Counted from the stretch's first letter, positions 1 through 12,747 are shown. The stretch: 64,000 nucleotides of DNA from Prostheceraeus crozeri (GCA_907163375.1 CAJQUW010004584.1:186001-250000); one strand, 5' to 3'. Translations and numbers: made by a program. The notes: generated by a model from the sequence alone, not told the origin.

Positions 1-1959
1 ATCCTCGCTTTAACTATCATACTACTTTCTTCTGAGATTGGAATCAGTATAATTCCCAGCCACCGCGCTTGAAACGTGTCGGTTGATTCGTTTCCCATCC
101 GTTTGCAATTTTTAAAAATATTTTGTTTATTTAGATATTTTCATTGATTCTGGTCAATTCGAACCTGAAAAAGCACGAATCTTAAGTACATTTTTTGATT
201 CCACCGTTTGTTTTCTATTTACAGAGTGTTTAAAAGCTTTGTCTTTGTCTATTGAGTCTATTGCTTCCATGATCATTTATCTAATATCATCGCTGTAAAT
301 ACTATCACTCACGTTCTAATATACGTTTCTGATTTCTGATTTCTGACTTGATGAACTGATGTAAACATTGATTCTGGTCAATTCGACTCTAAAAAGCACG
401 AATTTGAAGTTAGATTTTGTTAGCTAAATATATGCGTTAAGGCACCTTCATTTTTGCTATTTATCTCAGTCGTTTGCAAGATTTGATACTTTATCTATGG
501 AGGAATCAATTGCAGATTGTCCTTAAAAGGAATGCAAGAATAAAATGTAAGATATGCAAAAATGAAGACTAGCTATAGTCTAAAATATCGCTGATAAACT
601 CACACCGAAAGCGAAGTGAGGAAGGTCATTTTGATGAAGGGAGCAGACACATCCATCATTGATTTTTCCCTCTGATCATTTTATAGCTGATCCATGCGTT
701 TTATATCTTGGTGAAAACTTTCACTGGAAGATACAGTGTTCTATCAAAATAGCCTAATGCGTGAGTCAATGCAATGCAATTTGATTGACGTTGCAAGTCA
801 GCCGTTAATTAAATTAAAAAATAAGCGACACGGTTAAAAAATTCGAAGAATCCAGGAAACAGAAGAAACCAGAGATAGACAGAGTTAGCGAAAAATCGTG
901 TAAAAACTTAAGTTGCTTCCTGTCAGCACAGGGGGATCAACTTCTTTTTATATCTCCTAAAATAAGTCAGATAAAAGTTCAATTTGTAGGCGTTCTAGGG
1001 ATCGCACGAAGTCGGTAGAAGCGCATTAGAAGCGCACTGATCTCTTCTTTCTTTTGGTTACAAATTTTTTGCTGCGCATTTTTTTCTCTTTATTTGTGAA
1101 CTTACATAATATAGCGTTGGCAAAAGGCGAGGACTCCCAGCCGGCGGTGGCTAACATATTTATAGTAAAAGATTGATCAATGGGAATTGGCCAATCAGGA
1201 GCCACTGAGACATTATTGTGTAGAAAAGGCCGGCTGGAAGTCCTAAGGGCAGCAAATAACACAACAAGCATTATATTTGCACGATATTCATGCATGGGCA
1301 ATTCAAGATTGTTTACATACACACTCATCTTATCTCGCAAAATAAGTAGCCTACATAAAAAGCAACTACTTTTTGTCCAATGAAATCGAAGGAAAAATCA
1401 ATGGGCACGAACTCGGCACTATGAACTTCGTGCCTACTCGTGCCTTGTGTTGGTTAGAATTGATGCCTTAATTTCGTGCCCTGGAGTTAACAGTGTACAG
1501 TACATTGTGCATGGAAATGTAAAATGTGAAAATGTGAAGCTTTGATGTGAATTTTTAGATATGAAACCCACAGAATAATGCAAAATAGGCGCTACCATTT
1601 GAAAAGGAGACTCGGAATATAATGTAACCCTGTTTTCAAAAAGCTATCCATCGGAACTTCAAAAATCTGACGGATGAGGTAAAAAGTCGCCCGGTCCTGG
1701 TATGGTTAAAGTCAAGAGCGTATAAATTAAAATTAATTCTTAAAACACAGAGCTTCGTACCCTAGTACAGAGAAGGAAACTTGTAATTAATTTTACTTAC
1801 ATCTATAAAATAAGGATGATAGCTCGCCATGAAACATTACGAGAACCTAACTGAAATTATAAATGATGAAAATCAAGAAACATAAGAAACCAAAATTAGA
1901 TCGCTATGTATGGAGTCATCAGGGAGGAACCATGTGGCTGCATCAAGCAAGGTTTTGGC
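1..1959. other. No recognisable gene
   Basis: AT-rich sequence with frequent stops in all frames. The longest open frames, about 104 codons on the minus strand at 1026-1340 and 67 codons on the plus strand over the same bases, overlap each other and show no family motif. I see no repeat shared with the rest of the window here. It may be intergenic or intronic DNA. Confidence 0.5.
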
Positions 1960-2719
1960 CATAGAGTAAGTATATTAAGTAGAGTGGTAACTCCGCATTT
2001 ATTAAATCCCCAATGTGTATACACTTTCAATTTTATTAAATGAACTCGTAGGAGATACAGATGGTATTGTCATCAAATGTGAGATAACCAAATTGTTGGA
2101 GCTTTGCAAAAATTACAACGGAATTGAATGATTATAATGCAGAGGGGATTGTGGTATTTCAGAGATTCTCATGACAGCCTTGGAGATTTAATGTTTTTTA
2201 AATTAGCAATTCGATGGGTTCCTATTACTTTCATGCTCAAGAGTATTTTCTCAAGCGTGATCATATCACAGGCAACCTGCCACTGGCAAAGCAAAATCAC
2301 ATAATCAAAGACAATGATTTCATTTAACTTTGAAGAATGTAAATGGTTCCACATCACTATTCAGATTCTAGAAATAAAACATGAATCATAAAATCATGCC
2401 GGTGAAAATTGAATTAAAAACTTGAAATTTCAGCCAAGAAAGCACGAATAATATCGCGACTTTTCATGAAGACTTTCATTGTAATACAATTCATGAAATT
2501 CCCTTGATAATCAGCTTGATTTCCGCTTATTTAGGATGCTTATTAGCAAATATTCATTCCTTTTGAACTTGCTTAATACTACTTATATAGGAGAGTCATG
2601 TCGGCAGTATATAAATTGGCAAATTTTGACGTTTTTCAAAAGTGCTCAAATAATTTTTTGGACTACGGGAACGTAATCTCCGCAAAATATGAATCCTTTC
2701 ACATAAAAATTCATTCTGT
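1960..2719 (+). mobile_element. F4 repeat family, copy 1
   Basis: This stretch aligns along its whole length with 8637-9421 and, in inverse orientation, with 26457-27222. All three share the outer edge CATAGAGTA and, at the other side, a tract around ACATAAAAATT. The length of roughly 770 bp and the sharp common edges indicate an interspersed mobile element. No clear target duplication or long terminal inverted repeat is visible. A minus-strand frame of about 60 codons, with the shared string CQWQVAC, is kept in all three copies, so the family may derive from a coding transposon. The superfamily is unknown. Confidence 0.7.
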
Positions 2720-3000
2720 TTCTTTTGATAGCGTTTAATTCCATGCCAAAAATCATGACTCTGGGCTTAGTACTTTTCGTTTAATCATAGAAAACATACA
2801 TAATCTCATTTTAGCAAAAAACTGCAATCTGGGTCCCATTGGATTTACATGTGTTTTTCTTTGATCGTGTCTGACAAGAAGAGGAACTCACTAGAACTCG
2901 GCAGACGTGCAGATTCGCAGTAGGCATAGGGTGTACATCATTCTATGAAAGTCTCACTTTCGGCCACGTTCCCTGCTGAAACTCGTTCTAGCTGACAGAC
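2720..3000 (+). repeat. F3 repeat family, copy 1 (empty MITE2 site)
   Basis: This aligns with the reverse complement of 19550-20110, and its end (from about 2893) aligns with 21105-21215. At 2808-2815 the octamer ATTTTAGC is present once. In the 19.7 kb copy the same position is interrupted by a MITE2 element flanked by two copies of this octamer. This copy therefore keeps the pre-insertion state. Confidence 0.7.
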
Positions 3001-3091
3001 TATATACAGTGAGAAATGCCGAGGAGAAGATTTGAAAACATCAAGTGAACTAATTTTCGTACGCCTGCTATTTTTTTTTAGATAATGATCA

Positions 3092-3329
3092 TACCAACAT
3101 CATGGAGAAAACTTGTACGCAATGATCTGAATTATTCGAATCTGAAGGAAGTGTGGCAATCGAAGCACTATGCTTGAACTCACATTAATCGCACGACTTT
3201 TTTCCTATCTCCGTAAGGTATTAGGAATTCCTTTTTGCCCACTTACTAAGTTCTTCTATGTGCCGTCCATTTTGAATTTATCACATTTCTAGCAAACCGA
3301 GACAGAAAAACAAAATATTTAATTCTGTG
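3092..3329 (-). mobile_element. MITE1 copy, diverged and truncated
   Basis: About 240 bp match the outer half of MITE1 in minus orientation. They include the internal tract found as TTTTTGCCCACTTA in other copies and the terminal AATTCTGTG. The other terminus is missing. Divergence is clearly higher than between the full-length copies, so this looks like an old copy. Confidence 0.6.
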
Positions 3330-4680
3330 GGTGAAGCACTTCTATAGGTCGCAACAAGCTGATAATTTGTCCACAAAAATGCTTATATGCAGGCATTTTC
3401 CGATTTGGTTTTCAAATAAAGGATAATAAATAATCATTCCTTAACTAAAATATTTTTAATGCAAAAGTAAGGAGTTCTGAAATTGAAATAGGCTGAATTG
3501 AATGTGACAAGAATTTCTGTGAGAGTGAAACAATACTTTGAAAATCATTTTTTTCAAAATCAAACTTTCTAAATTTGATTATGAAAACGCTCTAAAACTA
3601 AATATCCTAACCCACATCTAGGCCGTAATATTCTTCAATAATGAACTTCAATTAATTTTTTTAATAAGTAAAATAGTAATTATATATGATAGAGGAACTC
3701 TTTAAAAAGGGTTAAAATCAGGCATAATGTAAATTTAGAATATACCTATAATTTTAAAAGTCCAAAAAGGGTTACAGACATCGATTGAAGATGCAAGATC
3801 GGTTGATTCTGACAGTTGAATATTCATGCATGAATGACATTCTGATGAAATTTCATGACACAATGGATATAAAATATCTTGTATTAATGTTAGTCATGCT
3901 CATTTAATTTTTAATTCTAAAATCTAAGAAGGCTTTGTTATATGAAATTTCAGTTACATTGACAACAAAGGTCTGTCGTAGTTCATTGAATCTTTAAAGA
4001 GAACTTTCAGTAACTCATTGTTTCCATTTCTGGGCAGACTGGTAATAGATGCAGATACTTTTTGTGGATGAAACACGTTCGGCAACAGTGTGCCTATTTT
4101 ATAATATTCAAGCATGTAATATTTATGATATATAATGGGGTTGCACAAGTATCTTGCACTGACGCTTTGAGACCTAATAACGATGTCACCAGTCTAAACC
4201 TAATTCACCAGCCAACTCTTCATTTCTGAGTAAACCAAAACGCATCCATTAAACTGGAAGATACAGGTATGTATCATGATAACAAAAAGTGACCCGAAAT
4301 GTCACACTCAGTTCCCATGGAAAACTCCAACACATTATCAGTGGTCGCTTTAATATCTATCATTCTTAAAACCTTGACCTCACAAAGTCATTGTCAAAGG
4401 AAAATGTAGCTGTTCAAATTAAAAAATGCTGGAGCATTCTACTAACATACTCTATCATCTCTGGCTCAGGTTAGTAACGAATGAAGACGATCGATAGACA
4501 ATGTGACAATTTAATGCTTAGAAGGAAAATCGGCGCTACTTCTGTGAATTCATTTATCATATCATTTTGACATATTTTATCTCTTCACTGTGTTGTGCAA
4601 GGGTTATGCAGACACTTCGAGTGAGTGTCATATTTGACTTAGCTTCAAGTCTCTTGTTACTTTTTATTCATGACGTAGGC
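3330..4680. other. No recognisable gene
   Basis: AT-rich DNA with short open frames only, the longest about 64 codons on the minus strand. I see no shared repeat and no motif here. Confidence 0.45.
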
Positions 4681-4895
4681 CCCTACTGTCGCACAGCAGC
4701 GGTCTAAGAAGTCACAGCCCAGCGTGTTCTAATTCACTTGCACCCTAAGGGCAGTGGACGTTTTGCCGCGCGATTGTCGCGAAAATTTGGAACTGGCTTT
4801 TCACATTGGACTTCGATTTCTGCGATTTTCAATCATCGGACAAACCATTCATGATCCCTCGATTTCATGAGACACAGAAAGAGGATGTGTGTTAG
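4681..4895 (+). repeat. F8 repeat family copy
   Basis: This aligns with 53740-53930. Shared pieces include GCGATTGTCGC, TTTCACATTG, CAATCATCGGAC and CTCGATTTCATGAGACA. Weaker relatives lie at 6285-6480 and 7318-7470. It is locally richer in CpG than its surroundings. It is probably a fragment of a non-autonomous transposon; the class is undetermined. Confidence 0.5.
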
Positions 4896-5415
4896 CCTTT
4901 TGGAGAAGGGCATGAACCAAAATTACTTTGAAGATAGAGTGAACAATTCTCTATCCAATGATACCAAGTTTGTTGTATGTTTTCGCAGGATAAAAATAAC
5001 ATAATGATCACGTGAATGAAATATGTCCAATTTTGATTATTGCTATTTAAATACAACTACTACAATTTCTTGTAAAACCATTGACATTTCTGGTGGTTTC
5101 AGAAAATTTGCAGTCTTTTGATACCTCACACACGCTGCAACTCGCCGTGGTTAAAATAACATCATGAACCGGTGTTTTTGACATTCTCGAACAATCCACA
5201 TACCACTCCCCAGACAATTCTGCGGCACCTTTGATAAAACCAAGCATATTTCTGTAATGTATGGCTCCTATGTATCATAACATTTTCTTAGTTTTGACTG
5301 TAATCTTGTAGTTAAAATAACATAAGATCATGGGGCCTAAATGACCATTTCTTGTGGGGCCTAAATGTACTGGGGCCTAATTGACTGCACACCGGCTTTA
5401 GTTGTATTTTTTTCT

Positions 5416-5764
5416 TGTTTTCATTGAAATCATTAGGAAACTTGCTACTAGAATATCTAAAATTTGTTACTTAGTTCGCTATAATATTCAAAATCAGCAT
5501 AAAACATTCATATTTCAGCAATTTTGTCTCACCGTCTGCTCTGCGTAATAGACATGCAAGCTCATTTGAAGGACATAGAAATCTCAGCAACCCATTCAAT
5601 CAGTTCATCTATAAAGGTGGTCGATTGCGCCATCTATTCATAGCACAAGACGTTTTTCGCACAAGAATTTTCGCGAAGCGACATCACATCAATAAGTGCA
5701 GTAGTAAATTTCACAATCTTCTGCATCTATTGTCAATATCCGCTGCTTTTGCAAGTGCTCCAGT
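5416..5764 (+). repeat. F5 repeat family, copy 1
   Basis: About 350 bp align closely with 60713-61063, from the TTTTCATNGAAATCA tract to TGCTCCAGT. This copy is interrupted at its right edge by MITE1 copy A and resumes at 6280 with CCAGTCTA, as expected for an insertion. It holds no coding capacity that I can recognise. Confidence 0.65.
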
Positions 5765-6279
5765 CACAGAATTAGATTGTTTAATAGTATCACTTTGCTA
5801 GAAGTGCAAACTGATTCAAACAGATGGCACATGCAGGAACTTAAGTGGGCAAAAAGAAATTTTTAATACCTTGCAAAGATAGGAAAAATAGCCGTGCGTC
5901 GCTTGCGAATTGCTCTAAATTCCTTCAAAATGCTCCGATCGCCACGACTTCAGATTCGAAGAATTCAGATCATTGTGCACAAGTTTTCTCGATAATGTTT
6001 GGTCCTCCGATCATTTTAAAAGAGTTAGCTGCCGCACGAAAAAACGTTCACAAACTTCCCTTTAGAACTTGACATCGTCTGTGTCTCTTTGCTGTGTGAT
6101 TCGGTTGATAACAGTCACTGAAACTCTGCATAATTTGGCATGTTTAATGTTGAACTGGCTGCTCATTGTGCGATTGCTATGGTATTATGTCAGCAGATTG
6201 TGCCATTTCATAGGCGTTACATGTTCCAATGTTTCCTTTCTAGACAAACAGAAGAAGAGACGACCTGTCTAATTCTGTG
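5765..6279 (+). mobile_element. MITE1 copy A (full length)
   Basis: A 515-bp element beginning CACAGAATTAGA and ending TCTAATTCTGTG, a perfect 12-bp terminal inverted repeat. The flanking octamers GCTCCAGT (5757-5764) and ATTCCAGT (6280-6287) match at six of eight bases, an eroded 8-bp target duplication. It sits inside F5 copy 1. Eight-base target duplications are typical of the hAT and P superfamilies. No transposase is encoded, so it is non-autonomous. Confidence 0.8.
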
Positions 6280-6284
6280 ATTCC

Positions 6285-6480
6285 AGTCTAGCGTTTTATC
6301 CACCTTTAAAACGCATGACGTGTAAAAGGCTCCATAGGCTGTAATGTCACCCTGAACTCCGCGCGTCTATGCTATTGTCTTCCATGGACATAGCTTTTCA
6401 ATTGTCTGTGTTGGCCATTGTTCCAAGGAAAGGGGATGGCGAAGGCCAGAATTTCTCTCTATAGTGGACGCCATCAGCGC
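6285..6480. repeat. F8-like fragment
   Basis: The tracts around AGGCTCCATAGGCTGTAATGT and CCGCGCG resemble 7360-7430. It lies between MITE1 copy A and the MITE2 nest. It is probably part of the same CpG-rich repeat family as 4681-4895, but the alignment is weak. Confidence 0.35.
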
Positions 6481-6497
6481 CATCAATGTCTCTATAC

Positions 6498-7015
6498 CAT
6501 AGAAATCGACAACAATAAAACCTCTAGAATGGAGGTTAAGCATAGAAATTGACAACAATAAAACCTCTAGAATGGAAATTGCGCTTCAGGCAATGCACAA
6601 TAACGGCACATAAATCGCACGCATTTTCACTTAGATGCACCTGCCGACGTCTGTATCATTGGGTTAGAATCAGTCACATGAGTAAATCGAAGCTTTTAAT
6701 TGGTTCTTCATGCCCCAACTTAGTTCCCCCGGATGTGCCGCGACCTTGAGTCAATTTCCATTCTAGCGAACTTCAGATAAACAGTTTATTTCTATGAGGT
6801 TAAGCTTCATGCAATACACAATAGTGGCACATAAATCGCACGCATTTTCACTTAGATACACTTGTCAACGGCTGCATGATTGGGTTAGAATCAGTCACGT
6901 GCAAATCTAAGCTTTTCATTGGTGGTTCATGCCCCAACTTAGTTCCCCCGGCGGTGCCGCGACCTTGAGTCAATTTCCATTCTAGTCAACTTCAGTTAAA
7001 CAATCTATTTCTATG
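6498..7015 (+). mobile_element. MITE2 outer copy, interrupted by a second MITE2
   Basis: The element starts CATAGAAAT and ends ATTTCTATG. It is flanked by a perfect 8-bp target duplication, CTCTATAC, at 6490-6497 and 7016-7023. Without the inner insertion it would be about 254 bp. Internal landmarks are ACCTCTAGAATGG near the left end and the CCGCGACCTTGAGTCAATTT tract near the right end. It has no coding capacity. Confidence 0.85.
6541..6796 (+). mobile_element. MITE2 inner copy nested in another MITE2
   Basis: A 256-bp full-length copy inserted 35 bp inside the outer MITE2. It is flanked by a perfect duplication of the target octamer AGGTTAAG (6533-6540 and 6797-6804). The ends are CATAGAAAT and ATTTCTATG. 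The nesting shows that the family jumped at least twice at this locus. Confidence 0.88.
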
Positions 7016-7317
7016 CTCTATACTCTGCAGAGCAGTTTGGTGTGTGGATCACCGAAATCTGACCGCTTACGACTGAGAACGAAGTCAAAATGCAAATTGA
7101 TAACAATATCTGACTTCAGTCATTGTCGTTTGCACGCGCATTGGCTACAATATTGATTGATTTACATGAAGTTGGAGAACATCAACACTTTGGAAATCAA
7201 ACATAAGATAGAAACGGTTCCATGTAACGAAAATTATCATTTAGGAATTCGTTTTAATCGCCACATCATGCTGAACTGAAATGTTCTCAGTTTGAAATGA
7301 TGTTTCACGTCATTGGC

Positions 7318-7470
7318 AGGTCAAAAACCAAAATCGCGCGATTTACTCGCGGCAAAATGAAAAACGCGCGACATGTGTGAAAAGCTCCATTGGCTGTAAT
7401 GTTAGACAAGCACCCGCGCGACTTCCGCACTGCAAAAACTCGTATGTGTGAAACAGCCCTTAGATACACT
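7318..7470. repeat. F8-like fragment
   Basis: A CpG-rich tract with repeated GCGCGA motifs and GTGTGAAACAGCCCTTA at its right side. It resembles 6310-6360 and, in the phrase AAGGGCTGTTTCACACATGCG, the reverse complement of the 53770 region. It is a fragment of an interspersed repeat of unknown class. Confidence 0.4.
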
Positions 7471-7721
7471 TGGTCAGTCACTGTATGCCAGGTATGACAG
7501 GTGTGACTTCCTTGCAAGTATAATGCACCACATAAACCGATTTCTATGTGATTGCAGAAACTCTGCCGTAATTATTCACGTATTCAACAATTAGATCCAA
7601 ATGAATGAGCTTGAAACATTGAATGGTATTTTAACTTTCTTCTCTGATGGATAGCGGCAAGATGAACACTCATAGATAGATTCATTTGCGTGTGCGTTTG
7701 TCTTGGGTGGACATATGCAAT

Positions 7722-8238
7722 CACAGAATTAGATGTTTTAGCCGCATCACTTTGCTAGAAGTGTAAACTGATTCAAAACGATGGCACATGCAGGAACTTA
7801 CTAAGTGGGCAAAAAGAAATTTTCAATGCCTTACAGAGATAGGAAAAATAGTCGTGAGTCGCTTGCAGATTGCTGTGAATTCCGTCAAAATGCTCCGATC
7901 GCTACCATTCCTTAACATTCGAAGAATTCAGATCATTCCGCAAAAGTTTTCTCAATAATGTTGGTGTTTCCGATCATTATTAAAAAGTTAACTGGCCCAC
8001 GAAAAAACGTTTGCAAACTTCTCTGCTGCACTTGATGTCGTCTGTGTCTCTTTGCTGTGTGATCCAGTTGATGTCGCTGAAACTTCGCACAATTTGGCGT
8101 GTTTAATGTTGAATTGGCTGCCTATTGTTTGATTTCTATTGTATTATGTCAGTAGATTGTGCCATTTCATAGGCATCGCATGTTCCAATGCTTCCTTTCC
8201 AGTCAAATAGAAGAAGAGACGACCGGTCTAATTCTGCG
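7722..8238 (+). mobile_element. MITE1 copy B (full length, perfect TSD)
   Basis: A 517-bp copy from CACAGAATTAGA to TCTAATTCTGCG. It is flanked by the perfect 8-bp target duplication TATGCAAT at 7714-7721 and 8239-8246, which fixes the element boundaries for the whole family. Sequence immediately to the right belongs to a LINE ORF1-like reading frame. Confidence 0.88.
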
Positions 8239-8246
8239 TATGCAAT

Positions 8247-9860
8247 GGTACCAAGCGATAGAGATTTACTTAGAGATTCATCTATCTGTGCTATTTTTGT
8301 GTTGGGGCCAGTTTTTCACAAGCTTGGAATCATGCCTGCAGCAGCCGATGTTTTATTACTTTCCGACCATGATTTAATGACCAGGAAAAATTCCATCAAT
8401 AAAAATGATTTAGTTCAGGCTTTGATACTCTTGAGAGCCCAACATCAACAAATACCACCAAATCATTTGGACTTTGAAGTGATGTCATCATTATTTGAAA
8501 GTAAATTACGTGAGAGACTTGATCCATATCTGATGTATCAAGAGAAAATGAGGAAATCAAACTAAAAGTAAATGTTCTCGAAAATGAGCTGTGTTGCTTG
8601 AAACAGAATAACAGTTCAAATACAAATACTAGTGACCATAGAGTAGTTATATTAGGTAGAGTGGTAGCTCCGCACTTATTAAATCCCCAATGTGTACACA
8701 CTTTCGATTTTATTAAATGAACTTGAGGGGGATATGGTTGATAATTGTCCCCAAATGTGAGACATACTAATTTTTGCAGTTTTGAAGAAATTACCACGGA
8801 ATTGATTGATCATGATTGTAATGCAGAAGGAATGATGGTATTTTACAGATTCTGCGTGTCATCACAGCCTTGGAGATTTAATGTTTGCTAAATTAGAAAT
8901 TCGATGAGTTCCTATTACTTTCACGCTCAACCTCAAGAGTATAAGCGTGATCATATCACAGGCAACCTGCCACTGGCACAGCAAAATCACCTTATCAAAG
9001 ACAATGATTTCAATTGACTTTGAAACAAGTAAATAGTTCCACATCACTATTCAGATTCTAGAAATGAAACATGAATTTAGTGAATCACAAATCATGCCGG
9101 TGAAAATTGATTCAAAACTTGAAATTTCAGCCAAGAAAGCACGAATAATCTAGCGATTTTTTATGAAGACTTTCATTGTAATACAATTCATGAAATTCCC
9201 TTGATGATCAGCTTGATTTCCGCTTAGTTAGGATGCTTACCAGCAAATATTCAGTCCTTTTGATATCCAACTTGTTTCATACTACTTATATAGGAGAGTC
9301 ATGTCGGTAGTATATAAATTGCAAAATTTTGACTATTTTCAAAAGTGCTCAAATAATTTTTTAGGACCACGGGAACGTAATCTCCTTCATATGAATCCTT
9401 TCACATAAGAATTTTTACTGTACCAAAAAAGAAAGGAACATCATCATATCAGGACCTGACGAACTGACTGACGGCATGCTTGAAGAACGAAATAGGCACC
9501 ATCAGAATAATTGCAATGAACTTTTGGCACATGCTGGCTCCTCTTTTGAGATGGCAGAGCACATTCGTCGAATAAGAAGAACTTCTGGAAATCAAAATCG
9601 ATTGCTGTTGCTGAAGTTCAAAACGATCGAGGCAAAACAACAGGTCATGCGAAATGCGAAAAACTTGAAGGGTTATATAATTTCTCAAAAGTGTACATCA
9701 ACACCGACAACACTAGATTAGATCAAGAAACTCATAAAAATTAAGAGACGAGCTCCGTGCCAGAACAGCGCAACGAAGACGTCATTATTTACAGAGGAAA
9801 AGTTGTGTCGCTTTTCCTCGAATAAAGTTATTTCTGGTTATTTTGTGATAGGGTTCATTT
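8247..9860 (+). pseudogene. LINE ORF1-like reading frame, split by an F4 repeat
   Basis: The frame is open through 8565 (ending QEKMRKSN). Similar coding sense continues to about 8640 in a shifted frame (NTSDHRVV), then is interrupted by F4 copy 2 and resumes about 9450-9860. The second part reads RIRRTSGNQNRLLLLKFKT, then VMRNAKNLKG and VYINTDNTRLDQE. This is the pattern of nucleic-acid-binding ORF1-type proteins of CR1/L2-like LINEs: basic stretch, LLVKFK core, then a D-T/R-L-D-Q-E motif before a basic tail. A stop and a one-base shift fall in the tail near 9740. The upstream portion (VFHKLGIMPAAADVLLLSD) I do not recognise. It may instead be a captured host gene with the same fold. The following Ty3 element and the LINE RT relic at 13.1 kb make a single LINE split by later insertions possible. 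Confidence 0.45.
8637..9421 (+). mobile_element. F4 repeat family, copy 2
   Basis: 785 bp align end to end with 1960-2719 and inversely with 26457-27222. It interrupts the ORF1-like reading frame: coding sense breaks at its left edge (after SDHRVV) and resumes just after its right edge (IISGPDELTDG). The antisense frame with CQWQVAC is kept. No clear target duplication is seen. Confidence 0.75.
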
Positions 9861-12747
9861 TTTATTTAAAGAAATGAGTCTTGAAAACCTAGGCTTAGGC
9901 TCGTTCGACGATAAATCGGAAAGTGCTAACTCGAGATGGAAGAAGTATTTGCGGAGTTTCAACTACTTAGCTGTAGGTAGAAATATCACATCAGCTGACC
10001 AGAAAAAGGCTTTGTTGTTGCATCTTGCAGGCAGTGATGTACAAGACATCTATGAAACTCTTGAAGCCGCTGAGCCTAAAGGCACCGATAGTTTCCAGTT
10101 GTGCTGTGATAGTTTAAACACGTACTTTGCACCTAAAACCAACAAGACTTACGAGCGCCATTTGTTTCGTAAATTACACCAAGACAACGATAGTGTTGAC
10201 CAATTTATCACTAGAGTGAAGCAACAAGCAGGTCTGTGCGACTTTGATAACCCAGAGGAGGCGATCATTGACCAAATCGTAGAGGGGTTGAGAGCCCAGA
10301 CATTACGTGAGAAAATTTTAGAGAAAGGTGTTCAACAGTCATTAGATGATGTTGTCCAAAGGTGCCGAGCATTTGAAGTCACAAGAGCCCAGGCTAGGAA
10401 CTTTCAGGAAACTAGTACAAAAACGGTGAAACCTGACAGGGGTGCAGGTGGAAAGGGCAGGAAAGGTAGTTTCAAGCAGAAAGAGAATAGACATTTCTGT
10501 AGGCCAAGCTCCAAAGGACGTGTTTGAACTACGCTCATTTTTAGGCTTGGTTAATCACTGTGGGAAATTTGTTCCAAATTTAGCCACCATCTCTGAACCT
10601 CTTAGAAAGCTTCTGAGGGGCACCCAGTTTTCTTGGGGTATTGACCAAGAGCGAGCTTTCAAGACTGTCAAGGAAGCTATAGGGCGTGACATGAAGCTGA
10701 CTGCTTACGATCCGAAATCTCCCAAGACGCTGATAACTGACGCTAGTGGGGTAGGATTAGGGGCCGTCCTCATGCAGGATGTAGGAGGTGAACTCAGACC
10801 GATCGCTTACGCAAGTCGCGGATTAACTGAGGTTGAAAGGCGCTATTCAGCTACTGAGAAAGAGGCTTTAGGAATAGTTTGGGGCTGTGAATACTTCAAG
10901 ACATACCTTCTCGGAGGTCCCTTTCATTTGAAGACTGACCACAGACCACTAATATACTTGTATTCTCCAAACTCCAAGCCTTCTGCACGTATTGAGCTAT
11001 GGGTTTTACGACTTCCGTGTTTCCAATTCACGGTTGACTATATTCCTGGCCATACGAACATTGCAGACTTTCTTTCCCGTTCTTTGAGCAAGCCGTCCAG
11101 AAGTACTGATAAAGACGACTACATATATTTTGTTGCACAATCTGCCGTCCCGAGAACCCTAACTCCCAGAGAGATTGAGGAAGCCTCTGCTGTCGACGAA
11201 GAGCTGAAACTAGTCAGAGAAGCAGTGTTAGCAGATGATTGGGATTCCTCTCCTGTCCCTCCTTCTTATAAGGCAATTCGGAATGAATTGACCGTCTTAG
11301 GTCATCTTTTACTCAGAGGTACCCGCTTGATAATTCCAGCTAGGTATCGGCAAAGGATCTTAGAGATCGGTCACGAAGGTCATCAGGGCATCGTCAAGAC
11401 AAAGCAGCGCCTACGCACTAAGGTATGGTGGCTTGGTATTGATAGGGAAGCTGAGAAGACTTACAAGTCATGCAAGGCATGCGTTCTTGTCTCTGTTGAA
11501 AGGGCTAACGTTGAACCTTTGTGCCGTGGCAAGTTGCCAGTAGGACCTTGGAAAGCCGTCTCCATGGATTTCTTAGGACCCTTTCCAGATGGAAACCGAC
11601 TCCTTGTTGTCGTTGACTATTTTAGCCGGTGGTTCGAGGCCAAGTGGATGGTTAAGACGACCAATGATGATGTGATAAGTACCCTTGATGAGATATGGGC
11701 GATGCATAGCTACCCAGACACTATCACTTCTCATAACGGTCCACCTTTTCTCTCAGAGAAGTTGCAAGGCTATTTCAGTACCATAAATGTCTATCATCAC
11801 CATACTACACCTTTGTGGCCACAGGCCAACGGCGAGGTAGAACGCCAGAATCGTACTCTTATGAAGTTCTTAAGAATTGCCGCTGCACAGAACCTTGATT
11901 TGAAGCAAGAATTGAATAAGTTTCTCCTGATCTATCGTACCACTCTCACTCCGTGACCGGAGTACCACCATCTGTCATGCTTTTTAAGAGATCTCTGAAG
12001 ACGAAACTACCTGAATTACAGGCTGTTCAGAACACGATCCATGTGTTGATAAGACTTTAGGCAGTTGCGCTGAAGGAGAGGTTAGAGATCGAGACTCGTT
12101 GTCGAAGGAGATGGGTAGGATGTACGCAGATTCAGCCCGAAATGCGAAACACGTTGAAATGCCAGTAGGATCGAAGGTTCTATTATAAGGAACGAGGTCA
12201 AAGGTAAACTTGAGCCACGTTTTGAAAATATGGAGTACACTATTGTTAAGGACGAGGGATCGAAGAAGACAGTTGTTTCCGAGACGGGAAAGGTAAAGAG
12301 TAGAAATTCATCTGTAATGAAACCGATTCCTGAGCCTTCAGATTATTCCCAATCTTTAGTTGATTCTCCACGAACTACTGATACCCCAATCACATCGTAC
12401 GACAGTAATTGTCCTCAGAGTCTCCCAAAGCAACAAGTTACAGAACCTTTGATAGTTTCTCCATCCATTCAGGCGGATAGACGGTATCCTTTGCGAACTG
12501 ATAGGTCTCGCCCAGCAAGATTCAACAACCATGAATTATACTGATGTGATATAACTAATTGTATAGTTTTCCAGGTTTCTCTTGTTTTATTCTTGAGCTG
12601 TAAGGTCTACTTTTTTTTATACTTTATGTAACCTAATCGTAATTCAAGTTAGTAACTAATGTAAATAGAGTAAGTACCTAATCGTTGGACAATGGACTAT
12701 CGTGACGACCTCGGAATGAACGAAGACGAAGATTGTGCGCCGCCGGA

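Noticed and set aside
1026-1383. 104-codon minus frame and 67-codon plus frame
   Set aside because: They are mutually antisense, lack motifs and are not conserved elsewhere in the window.
8396-8797. 133-codon minus frame
   Set aside because: It spans the junction between the ORF1-like sequence and the F4 repeat and is antisense to the former, so it is a shadow frame.
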